A stretch of DNA of 5,734 bases from Rhodothermaceae bacterium. Lineage in GTDB: Bacteria > Bacteroidota > Rhodothermia > Rhodothermales > Rubricoccaceae. Of the stretch, positions 1-5,172 are shown one piece after another. The notes under the pieces were generated by a model, which searched no databases, was not told the DNA's origin, and worked only from the letters and a program-made list of their open reading frames with translations. Each line of letters starts with the position of its first letter. The first letter of the stretch is position 1. A program made the position numbers and the translations under genes. The stretch spans positions 1 to 5,734 of the forward strand of contig JABDIZ010000025.1 in assembly GCA_013003465.1 (NCBI GenBank), written 5' to 3'.

Positions 1-488
1 GGGACGGGCGTGAGGTTGGCCATGGCGTCGGGGACGCGAACGTACTCGGCCTGGCAGCCATCGATGGTGTTGCCGAAGCGCCAGCCCCCAATGGCCTGCG
101 CGAAGCCGTGCTCGGTGGCCCCACCGCACTGTGCAAGGTCGCCGTCGAGGCACGCGTGGCACTGGCCGCACGGCGTGATCGCCCCGACGATCACGCGCTG
201 CCCGAGACGGTAGCCCGTCACCCCCGGACCGAGCCGGGCGATGACGCCCACGGGCTCATGCCCGATCGTGAGGCCGGGCTCGACAGGGTATTCACCCTTC
301 ATGATGTGCACGTCGGTGCCACAGATCGTGGTCGTGGTGACCTTGACGAGCGCCTCGCCCGGTCCCACCTCCGGCACCGGCTTCTCCCGCAGTTCGATCC
401 GCCCGGGCTCCACGAAGACGGTGGCCTTCATGACCTTGGGGATGGTCTCAACACCTTCCATGATGCGATCGCTGGTGATGACTTCCAT
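1..488 (-). CDS. Zinc-dependent alcohol dehydrogenase (MDR family), N-terminal part, runs off the left edge
   Basis: Translated from 488 downward this gives 162 codons with no stop, so the 3' half lies outside the window. It is a medium-chain dehydrogenase/reductase of the zinc alcohol dehydrogenase type, expected to oxidise an alcohol or reduce a carbonyl with NAD(P) in the cytoplasm. The catalytic zinc ligands are visible as Cys56 in ICGTD and His77 in GHEP. The structural zinc lobe is Cys107, Cys110, Cys113 and Cys121 (CGQCHAC then C). The later stretch NTIDGCQAEYVRVPDA is typical of the secondary-alcohol/isopropanol dehydrogenase-like branch. The nucleotide-binding Rossmann domain is missing from view, so cofactor preference cannot be read. 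The start at 488 is chosen because GAGGAGG lies 5 bases upstream. The usual family start (MKATVF) is Met20, which has no such site, so a 20-residue extension is likely real. It lies downstream of the kinase on the same strand, with its own long leader. Exact substrate unknown. Confidence 0.9.
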   Translation of the reverse strand, partial: MEVITSDRIMEGVETIPKVMKATVFVEPGRIELREKPVPEVGPGEALVKVTTTTICGTDVHIMKGEYPVEPGLTIGHEPVGVIARLGPGVTGYRLGQRVIVGAITPCGQCHACLDGDLAQCGGATEHGFAQAIGGWRFGNTIDGCQAEYVRVPDAMANLTPV

Positions 489-493
489 GATGT

Positions 494-500
494 CCTCCTC
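494..500 (-). promoter_or_regulatory. Ribosome binding site of the alcohol dehydrogenase
   Basis: On the minus strand this reads GAGGAGG, 5 bases before the ATG at 488. It is the strongest Shine-Dalgarno match upstream of any gene in the window and decides the start in favour of 488 over the internal Met20. Confidence 0.75.
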
Positions 501-744
501 GTCTGGGTCCTTGTGTCGCGGATGACGGCGGACCTACTCGTACGTCAGCAGGCTTCGCCGCGCAGCCTGGTTTCACGCTACGACGCGAGGCGGCGGGGGC
601 GGGACAGGCAACCCCCGATCTCGGGTGTAAGGGAGAGACCCAGTAGGTGCTACGTGCCCTCCCGAGGGCCCACCCAGCACCCCTGAGTTCAGGGCACCGC
701 ATCCGGAAGGAGCATGGCCGGCCGTGCTAGCCTTGGTGCACCTC

Positions 745-758
745 GGCCCGCTCGGGCC
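745..758 (-). terminator. Weak candidate stem-loop downstream of the kinase gene
   Basis: A perfect 5-bp GC stem (GGCCC/GGGCC) with a 4-base loop lies about 28 bases after the kinase stop codon. There is no T tract, so it may only slow polymerase or protect the 3' end of the transcript. In such GC-rich DNA it could also be chance. Confidence 0.2.
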
Positions 759-785
759 CGACCTGCTGCTGCCTGTCAACACGAC

Positions 786-2357
786 CTAGAGCGGCAATCG
801 GCACCGCACCACCACGCCTTCGCCCTCTTTCGCCTCCAGAGCCAGCGACGCCCCGATCGCGTGCGCCCGGTAGGCCATCGTCCGCAGCCCCAGCCCCCCC
901 TCCTGCGGACGCAGCGGCGCGGCCAGGCCTTGCCCGTCGTCGCGCACCGTCAGCACCAGCGCGCGCGCCGCCTGCCCCTCCTCCAGACCTCGCTCTGCTT
1001 CCAGCGTGAGCCGGATCCGCCTCGCCCCGGCATGCCGCAGCGCGTTCGTCACCGCCTCCTGCGCGATCCGGTAGAGCTGCGTCGCCGCTTCCGCCGAGAG
1101 CGCGGGCAGTTCCCCCGGCGCCGCGAACGTGCACTGGAGGTCCGCATGCGCATCGGTCGTCGTCGCCAAGCGCTCGAGCGCCGCCGCCAGTCCCTTCCGG
1201 TCGAGGCTCACCGGGTTGAGCCCGTGCGCGATCGCCCGCGCCTGCTCGGCACCGTCGCGAATGAACCCGGCGATGTCCTCCAGTTCCTCCACCAGAGCGG
1301 GCGCTTCGGTGCGGGCGCGGCGGGACAGGCCGCGCACCACCATCCCCAGCCCGACGAGGTGACTCGCGAGCCCATCGTGCAGGTCGCGCCCGATGCGCTG
1401 CCGTTCGGCGTCCGTGGCATAGAGCACCTCAGCCTCCAGGCGGCGCTGCGCTGTGATGTCGGTATGGATGGCGACCAGGCCGAGCACCTGCCCCTGCTCG
1501 TCGCGGAGCAAGTCGGTGCGCAGCAGCACCGTCCTTATCCGCCCGTTCTGGCTGCGCATGTCCGCTTCCCCCCTCCACGCCCCCTCCCGCATCGTGTGCA
1601 GGAAGGCCAGGCGCCCCGTGCCCGGGTCGACGAAGAGGCTCGGCGGCCCGCCCGCCGCCTCCAACGCGTCGGGGGTGTATCCCGTCATCGTGCAGAGCGC
1701 CGGGTTCATATACACGATGCGGCCCTCGGGACCGATGATGCCGATGCCATCGCGGGCGGCTTCGACGGCCTGGCCGATGCGCGCGAGGTGGTGCTCGGCA
1801 TGGCGCCGCTCGGTCACGTCCTCGCCCGCCCCGACGACGGCCCACACCGCGCCGGTCTCGTCGTGGAGCACCTCGTTGGTCCAAGCCACGAGCCGCTCCT
1901 GGCCCGAGCGCGTGACGACTTCGTTCTCGTTGCTCGCGGCGCGCGCGAGGTCCCCGGCCCACAAGGCCTCGAAGACTCCGCGCGTGGCGGCGCGGCGGCG
2001 CTCGGGCACGAAGGTCTCGATCCAGTCGGCCCCGAGGATCTCGCCGTCCTCGTCGCAGCCGAGCAGCTCGCAGCCCCGGCGGTTGACGAAGAGGACGCGG
2101 CCGGCGGCGTCAAGGGCGACGACGATCAAGCCGACCTGATCGAGGTAGTCGCGGACGTGGTCGCGGACGAAGGCGAGGGCCTGCATGAGGCGCTCGTGGG
2201 GCGCGACGCCCTCCTCGAGGAGGGCGTCGATCTCGCCCAGGATGGGCAACAGCGCATGGACCGGCGCCACGCCTTCCGGCACCTGCGACGGCCCCGCCCG
2301 CGACGGCCCCGCCGGTGGCGGAGAGGCTGAGGCTATTGGGGTTGGCATGTCGGCCAT
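786..2357 (-). CDS. PAS-PAS sensor histidine kinase, HisKA_3/NarL-DevS type, probably cytoplasmic
   Basis: This is a 523-residue kinase predicted to autophosphorylate on histidine and pass the phosphate to a NarL/LuxR-type response regulator. Counted from the chosen start, two PAS sensor domains lie at about 71-185 (ending DVTERR) and 191-307 (ending DITAQRR). A HisKA_3 dimerisation domain follows at 316-383 with the motif RDLHDG; the phospho-acceptor His is residue 327 (codon 1377-1379). The HATPase domain occupies about 423-523, with the N-box QEAVTNALRHA, the G1 box DDGQGL and the G2 box GGLGLR. No transmembrane segment is seen, so it probably senses an internal cue such as redox, oxygen or a ligand; no residue proves which. 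The frame stays open up to 2588, but those 77 extra residues are Arg/Pro/Thr-rich and unlike a domain, so the ATG at 2357 (or 2348) is preferred. Neither start has a strong ribosome binding site. No response regulator gene is in the window. Confidence 0.9.
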   Translation of the reverse strand: MADMPTPIASASPPPAGPSRAGPSQVPEGVAPVHALLPILGEIDALLEEGVAPHERLMQALAFVRDHVRDYLDQVGLIVVALDAAGRVLFVNRRGCELLGCDEDGEILGADWIETFVPERRRAATRGVFEALWAGDLARAASNENEVVTRSGQERLVAWTNEVLHDETGAVWAVVGAGEDVTERRHAEHHLARIGQAVEAARDGIGIIGPEGRIVYMNPALCTMTGYTPDALEAAGGPPSLFVDPGTGRLAFLHTMREGAWRGEADMRSQNGRIRTVLLRTDLLRDEQGQVLGLVAIHTDITAQRRLEAEVLYATDAERQRIGRDLHDGLASHLVGLGMVVRGLSRRARTEAPALVEELEDIAGFIRDGAEQARAIAHGLNPVSLDRKGLAAALERLATTTDAHADLQCTFAAPGELPALSAEAATQLYRIAQEAVTNALRHAGARRIRLTLEAERGLEEGQAARALVLTVRDDGQGLAAPLRPQEGGLGLRTMAYRAHAIGASLALEAKEGEGVVVRCRLPL

Positions 2358-2723
2358 GGCGCTGCTCACAACGAGGGCGGCTCGCAGAGAGCGGGCGCCG
2401 ACCCGAGCGGTACGGGGACGGCTCCTGTAGAACCGTGGGAGAAGAGTGTGAAGGGGCGTCTTCGGAGGGCGCAGCGTCCGCTGCGGGTTCCGCCTCGCAG
2501 CGGTCCAACCTGCTCCCTGTCGGACCGTGCTGCCAGTGACCGGTGCAGTATCGGAATTCGATGCGCCAAGAGCAAGGGCCCCGCTCATGCCAGGTCGCCC
2601 GGCCCTATCCTCTGCATTCAGGCTCCTCCGCCGTTGCCCTCTCCGCGTGATGAACCCGTCTTCCCGCCTGCCCCCTCCTCACCACCCATCTTCTTCGCCT
2701 ACACCGATGAGGGCCGCGTCTGC
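2358..2723. other. Divergent intergenic region between the kinase and the COG2187-like remnant
   Basis: The kinase reads left and the COG2187-like remnant reads right from this region, so it should carry the kinase promoter and, before the gene was broken, that of the remnant. Open frames that cross it are proline/arginine-rich and resemble nothing known. Notable structure is a set of three related repeats at 2470-2503 able to form two alternative hairpins, plus CGGTCC/GGACCG at 2501-2506 and 2522-2527. No promoter hexamer pair could be assigned with confidence. Confidence 0.45.
2470..2503. repeat. Three interlocking inverted repeats forming two mutually exclusive hairpins
   Basis: Element A CGCAGCG (2470-2476) pairs perfectly with CGCTGCG (2479-2485). 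The overlapping element B CCGCTGCG (2478-2485) also pairs perfectly with element C CGCAGCGG (2496-2503), leaving a 10-base loop. A-B and B-C pairing exclude each other, as in attenuators. The region lies 113-146 bases upstream of the preferred kinase start and would be in its 5' leader if transcription starts further upstream. A regulatory role is inference only. Confidence 0.4.
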
Positions 2724-2990
2724 CTCAATGAGAAGGTCGCCTTTCTCAAGAACCCAGCGAGCTACCCAGACCGCCCCGCGGCCGTTGAGGCCATCGAGAC
2801 GAAAATGGCATGGGTGTTCCTCACCGACCGCTTCGCCTACAAGCTCAAGAAACCGATGCGCACGCCGTTCCTCGAAGTCGCGCCCCTCGTGCGGGTTCAG
2901 ATCCACGCCGAGGGCGGTACTGACCCGCTCGCTGAAAGGGCGAGCAGCGTCGAGGGCAAAGAGGTGAAGATTGGAGAAAGCCATAGATAG
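2634..2990 (+). pseudogene. Truncated COG2187-type gene (aminoglycoside-phosphotransferase-like/ATP-binding protein), 5' fragment
   Basis: Residues encoded at 2724-2879 match the N-terminus of the COG2187 family, bifunctional proteins of roughly 500 residues that pair a phosphotransferase-like kinase domain with a P-loop ATPase domain. The recognisable stretches are VAFLKNPASYP, VEAIETKMAWVFLT and FAYKLKKP. The family normally continues as FLDFSTL followed by an arginine- and glutamate-rich helix. Here similarity stops after FLEV near 2879, and the frame then runs through antisense prs sequence to a stop at 2988-2990. About nine tenths of the protein, including the active sites, is missing. 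The 5' end is also unclear. The only in-frame start codons upstream are a TTG at 2634 (used here) and a distant ATG at 2448, neither with a ribosome binding site, while nearby ATGs at 2650 and 2728 are out of frame. It is very unlikely to be functional. Identification is from remembered family sequence. Confidence 0.65.
2679..2984 (-). pseudogene. Truncated ribose-phosphate pyrophosphokinase (prs-like), N-terminal fragment
   Basis: The open frame encodes 101 residues, but only the first 38 or so look like PRPP synthetase of the variant that starts NLHLFAL, continues with ERV..ALGV, and reaches PHE.R.FE. In intact members this last motif continues as DGEHKARPL, the start of the conserved core. 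Here the sequence changes to ERRAHRF at about 2870, which is simply the antisense of the COG2187-like fragment. The catalytic flexible loop, the PRPP-binding motif and the rest of the roughly 300-residue enzyme are absent. The ATG at 2984 lies 12 bases after the stop of the upstream HPF-like gene, so the intact gene was probably the last member of that operon. A short fusion peptide could still be made but would not synthesise PRPP. Identification is from remembered family sequence. Confidence 0.65.
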
Positions 2991-2996
2991 CAGGCC

Positions 2997-3359
2997 TCAG
3001 CCGCGCGGCTTGGCTGCGCGGGCGCCGCTGCGTTGCGCGTCGCGCAGCCGTCCTCGCCATTCGCGAACCTGACGGTTCAGTTCGTGCTTCATCGCGACGA
3101 CCGCCGGTTCGAGTTCGTCCGCCGAGCCCTCGGCGCGGAACGTCATGCCGTAGCCCGTCACGGTGGCCTCAGCCCGATAGGCCCGGACCCCCGCAATGTC
3201 GTCGTAATGCCGCGTCCGGTGTTCGAGTTCGATAGCCGCGTGGATCGGATCGCGGTCGGTATCCCCGAGAGGGCGGAGCGCGTCGGTCAGCTTGTCGTGG
3301 ACGAGTTGGCGGATGGCGTCGGTGAGGGCGAGGTGGGTGCCCTGAATGGAAACGTTCAT
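2997..3359 (-). CDS. HPF/RaiA-like ribosome-associated protein (first paralog)
   Basis: This is a 120-residue protein of the S30AE/HPF-RaiA type, which binds the small ribosomal subunit near the decoding centre and silences ribosomes in stress or stationary phase. The N-terminus MNVSIQGTHLALTDAIR is the typical first strand and start of helix one. Residues 61-80 form the middle strands (YRAEATV and FRAEGS). Helix two covers about 82-104 (ELEPAVVAMKHELNRQVREW). It ends in a short basic tail and lacks the C-terminal dimerisation domain of long HPF, so it belongs to the short class. The ATG at 3359 is the only sensible start, although no clear Shine-Dalgarno precedes it. It follows the small membrane protein gene after a 95-base gap and precedes the prs remnant by 12 bases. 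A diverged paralog is encoded at 5173-5610. Which activity it has (100S formation or simple inhibition) cannot be told. Confidence 0.82.
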   Translation of the reverse strand: MNVSIQGTHLALTDAIRQLVHDKLTDALRPLGDTDRDPIHAAIELEHRTRHYDDIAGVRAYRAEATVTGYGMTFRAEGSADELEPAVVAMKHELNRQVREWRGRLRDAQRSGARAAKPRG

Positions 3360-3454
3360 GATGCGAGGGGGTTGTGTGGCAGCGCCACGGAACAGTCAGG
3401 CATGGTGGCAGGCGAGCGGCTGCCCGGCGTCGCGGCCAATGCGACGGAGGGGCG

Positions 3455-3745
3455 CTAGGGCGGCTCCAGCATCGTCCGCCTTCTGCGATACGCCCACTCC
3501 GCCCGGAAGAGGAGGCCGATGAACAGGAGGGGGCCGAACAGCACCCAGCCCTGCCGCCATGCGGCGAGCAGCGCGAGAACGACGAGGCCCGTCGGCACCA
3601 GATGTATCAGGAGGGCGAGGGCCGTCTCCCAGGCACCGAGGCCTTCGCCGAACACGTCGAGCGCGAACACGCCCAGGAACACCGCAAACGCGATGCCCAG
3701 CCCCCGAGGGGCCCAGAACAGGAAGCGTTCGGCAAGGGTCTCCAT
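3455..3745 (-). CDS. Small integral membrane protein, DUF7670-like
   Basis: This encodes 96 residues of a hydrophobic protein of unknown function. Three membrane segments are apparent: about 12-31 (containing GIAFAVFLGVFALDV), 40-62 (containing ALALLIHLVPTGLVVLALL) and 65-80 (VLFGPLLFIGLLF). An arginine-rich cytoplasmic tail follows (EWAYRRRR). The motif ALDVFGEG followed by WETALALLIHLVPT is characteristic of a family I recall as DUF7670, found widely in bacteria and archaea without a known role. The start at Met 3745 fits the family's usual N-terminus. A GTG at 3778 would add 11 residues (RPHRRARLN...) and overlap the stop of the upstream lipoprotein gene as GTGA, so translational coupling is possible. 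Neither start has a good ribosome binding site. It probably shares a transcript with the DUF4136 lipoprotein gene just upstream. Confidence 0.75.
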   Translation of the reverse strand: METLAERFLFWAPRGLGIAFAVFLGVFALDVFGEGLGAWETALALLIHLVPTGLVVLALLAAWRQGWVLFGPLLFIGLLFRAEWAYRRRRTMLEPP

Positions 3746-3774
3746 AGCGTTGAGGCGCGCACGCCGGTGTGGCC

Positions 3775-4338
3775 TCACCGAGGCGGGAACGGGGCCAGGA
3801 TGCGCCGCACGGCCTCGTCGGCCTGCGCGCGGACTTCGTCGGGGTCGCCGGCCACCACATCCGTCGCTGTGCCGCGCCAGACGAGCTCGTCGGTGTCGGC
3901 GTCAATCACATCGAGGACGAGGGTGCCCACATCGTAGAGGTCCACGACTACGCCCCGCCGGGGCCAGCGGCGCGGCGGATAGCGGTAGCCCCACCGGTCG
4001 ATGTAGGTACGGGTGAGTTGCTGCCGGAGGGCGGCGTGAGTAACGACGTAGAAGTCGGGGGCGCGGTCCACCTTGCGGTAGCCCTTGCGTTCCAGGTCGG
4101 CTTCGACCGCTTGCTTGATCTGGAAGGCGATCTCCGGCGCATCGACGAGCGGATCACCGAGGTCGTCGGGCTGGGGTAGCCAGTCATAGGTCTGGTACAC
4201 GGTGAAGTCGACGGTGTGGTCGTAGCCGTGCGTCACGCGCATTGAGGAGCCGCAGCCTGCGATCAGGAGGGGGAGCGTGAGGAGGAGAGCGACGAGTACC
4301 GCACCGATCACGGGGGGCTGACGGAGTGGCGTATTCAT
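3775..4338 (-). CDS. DUF4136-family lipoprotein
   Basis: This is a 187-residue secreted lipoprotein. Residues 1-28 are a lipoprotein signal peptide with a hydrophobic core and the lipobox LIAGC, giving Cys29 as the predicted lipidated residue. The mature part fits DUF4136, a family of envelope lipoproteins of unknown function. It has an early YDHTVDFTVYQTYDWLP element (39-55), an amphipathic helix around VDAPEIAFQIKQAVEADLERKGY, then DFYVVTHAAL, a Tyr/Arg/Pro-rich loop (YIDRWGYRYPPRRW), and a closing VLDVIDADTDELVWRGTATD followed by a helix. The absence of Asp directly after Cys29 (it is Gly) fits an outer-membrane destination if the host is diderm. The ATG at 4338 has AAGG about 8 bases upstream. 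The stop overlaps a possible GTG start of the next gene. A 107-base gap with hairpins separates it from the BON gene, so it may have its own promoter. Confidence 0.85.
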   Translation of the reverse strand: MNTPLRQPPVIGAVLVALLLTLPLLIAGCGSSMRVTHGYDHTVDFTVYQTYDWLPQPDDLGDPLVDAPEIAFQIKQAVEADLERKGYRKVDRAPDFYVVTHAALRQQLTRTYIDRWGYRYPPRRWPRRGVVVDLYDVGTLVLDVIDADTDELVWRGTATDVVAGDPDEVRAQADEAVRRILAPFPPR

Positions 4339-4342
4339 GACA

Positions 4343-4350
4343 GGTACCTT
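4343..4350 (-). promoter_or_regulatory. Ribosome binding site of the DUF4136 lipoprotein gene
   Basis: The minus strand reads AAGGTACC, with AAGG ending 8 bases before the ATG. The same AGGTACC block precedes the BON gene start at nearly the same distance. Confidence 0.5.
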
Positions 4351-4360
4351 GGGAACGTGA

Positions 4361-4382
4361 GAGGATCAACTATCCTCGATAG
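4361..4382. promoter_or_regulatory. Two overlapping inverted repeats upstream of the lipoprotein gene, candidate operator
   Basis: GAGGAT (4361-4366) pairs with ATCCTC (4372-4377) over a 5-base spacer. The overlapping CTATC (4370-4374) pairs with GATAG (4378-4382) over 3 bases. They lie 23-44 bases upstream of the DUF4136 start, in an AT-richer patch than the surroundings. This position suits a promoter or operator, or a leader switch, but no regulator can be named. Confidence 0.35.
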
Positions 4383-4423
4383 ATCGGGGGTCAGGGGGGC
4401 TCATCATGACAAGCGGGAGACGC

Positions 4424-4445
4424 GCCTCACAATCCAATGAGAGGC
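4424..4445 (-). terminator. Stem-loop immediately after the BON gene stop codon
   Basis: On the minus strand, GCCTC and GAGGC pair around a 12-base loop, directly after the TGA at 4446-4448; two further base pairs form inside a mismatch. No T run follows. It could be an imperfect terminator or a processing or stability element that separates the BON and lipoprotein parts of the cluster. Confidence 0.3.
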
Positions 4446-5114
4446 TCAGGCGTGGAGGATGGCTCCGCGCACCACGAGGTGGTCGTGGACGTCGGTCACC
4501 CCAGGGGCGGCCCACGCCACACGCACGGCCTCCTGGCGCTCGGCCATCGAATTGACGGTACCGGAAAGCGTGACCTCGCCCGCCAGCACGTCCACCTCCA
4601 CCTTGCGCGCATCCTCGCGCGCCGTGCGCTCGAAGGCCTTCTCGATCTGCTCCTTCAGGTTGTCCGCCGAAACGAACGGCTTGACACGAATCAGATTGAC
4701 GACGCGCTGGACCCCGGTGAGGCCGCTGACGGCGTCGGCCGCCTGCGCGCGCTGGTACTGCCACGGCACCTCGCCCGACAGCGTGACGATGCCCTCGTCG
4801 ACTTTCACATCCAGAGCCTCCTCGGGGATGAGCGTGTCCCACGTGAGGGCATTGGCGGCGGCCCGCGCGATGTCGGTATCGGTACGGACGTGCGCACCGG
4901 GAAGGCGCACCTCAATCTCATCGGCGAGCGCGCGGACGCCCTGCACGCGGAGGGCCGCTTCGGCGGCGGCGCGCTTCTCGGCGTAGGTGGAAATGGTCCC
5001 GGAGAGCGTCACCACGCCCTCTTCGACGGCGACCCCAATGTGGGTGGCGTCCACACTCGGCTCCCAGTCGAGCTCGTCGGTGACGTCGAGCTTGATCATG
5101 GCGTCGGATTTCAT
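4446..5114 (-). CDS. Triple BON-domain protein (OsmY-like, without signal peptide)
   Basis: This is a 222-residue protein made almost entirely of three BON domains, at about 5-71, 78-146 and 149-217. Each carries the hallmark strand motif: GVVTLSGTI (33-41), GIVTLSGEV (108-116) and GEVTLSGTV (179-187). Each then has a helix and a closing V..V.N-type strand such as GVQRVVNLIRV. BON domains are linked to envelope or phospholipid binding and to osmotic stress proteins such as OsmY. Unlike E. coli OsmY, no signal peptide is visible at the N-terminus (MKSDAMIKLDVTDELDWEPS), so the protein looks cytoplasmic. This N-terminus with ELDWEPS followed by H-I-G-V-A-V is common in a three-BON family in environmental stress islands. 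The ATG at 5114 is chosen because GAGG lies 7 bases upstream and the family begins there. The frame stays open much further upstream, but only as a shadow of the next gene. It lies 58 bases after the second HPF-like gene. Confidence 0.9.
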   Translation of the reverse strand: MKSDAMIKLDVTDELDWEPSVDATHIGVAVEEGVVTLSGTISTYAEKRAAAEAALRVQGVRALADEIEVRLPGAHVRTDTDIARAAANALTWDTLIPEEALDVKVDEGIVTLSGEVPWQYQRAQAADAVSGLTGVQRVVNLIRVKPFVSADNLKEQIEKAFERTAREDARKVEVDVLAGEVTLSGTVNSMAERQEAVRVAWAAPGVTDVHDHLVVRGAILHA

Positions 5115-5117
5115 GAC

Positions 5118-5125
5118 GGTACCTC
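5118..5125 (-). promoter_or_regulatory. Ribosome binding site of the BON gene
   Basis: The minus strand reads GAGGTACC, with GAGG 7 bases before the ATG at 5114. This supports the short start over upstream in-frame codons. A small hairpin (CGTAG/CTACG, 5125-5129 and 5137-5141) lies just before it. Confidence 0.6.
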
Positions 5126-5172
5126 GTAGCGTATGCCTACGGCAACAGGCGATGGATCGGGCCGCTCTGTGC

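Larger units (their letters stand above)
489..785. other. Spacer between the kinase and alcohol dehydrogenase genes, with several GC-rich hairpins
   Basis: No convincing gene lies here. Short open frames on both strands look like GC-rich chance frames. The stretch should hold the kinase transcript end and the dehydrogenase promoter and leader, since both genes are on the minus strand. Visible inverted repeats are CAGGCT/AGCCTG at 549-554 and 564-569, GCCCT/AGGGC at 656-660 and 665-669, CCCTG/CAGGG at 681-685 and 690-694, and GGCCC/GGGCC at 745-749 and 754-758. None is followed by a run of T, so none is a standard intrinsic terminator. No clear promoter hexamer pair was recognised. Confidence 0.5.

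Noticed and set aside
774..779. Perfect TTGACA (-35 box) on the minus strand just after the kinase stop
   Set aside because: About 17 bases downstream the sequence is GC-only (CCCGAG), so there is no matching -10 element, and it lies nearly 300 bases from the dehydrogenase start.
714..2330. A 538-codon open frame on the plus strand opposite the kinase, preceded by a good GGAAGGAG
   Set aside because: The product is Arg/Pro/His-rich with no recognisable domain, and the opposite frame encodes a clear two-PAS histidine kinase. Long antisense frames are expected in GC-rich genes. The ribosome-binding-like sequence is probably chance.
2550..2562. ATCG-GAATT-CGAT near-palindrome
   Set aside because: A four-base-pair dyad around an EcoRI site. 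It is too short to support an operator call without conservation data.
2358..2588. N-terminal extension of the kinase to an in-frame start at 2588
   Set aside because: The extra 77 residues are low-complexity and Arg/Pro-rich, resemble no domain, cover the inverted repeats and have no ribosome binding site. The ATG at 2357 gives an N-terminus without that stretch.
2894..2904. GGTTCAGATCC, similar to a tRNA T-arm
   Set aside because: The invariant A of the T-loop is G, no acceptor or anticodon stems fit around it, and the bases encode the prs-like fragment (GVDLNPHE) on the other strand.
3376..3388. GTGGC-AGC-GCCAC stem upstream of the first HPF-like gene
   Set aside because: It has only five base pairs with a three-base loop, no T tract and no second element. 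This is too weak to call a terminator or regulatory site in DNA of this composition.
4437..5129. A 230-codon open frame on the plus strand opposite the BON gene
   Set aside because: It is the antisense shadow of a well-supported triple-BON protein and its product matches no known family.
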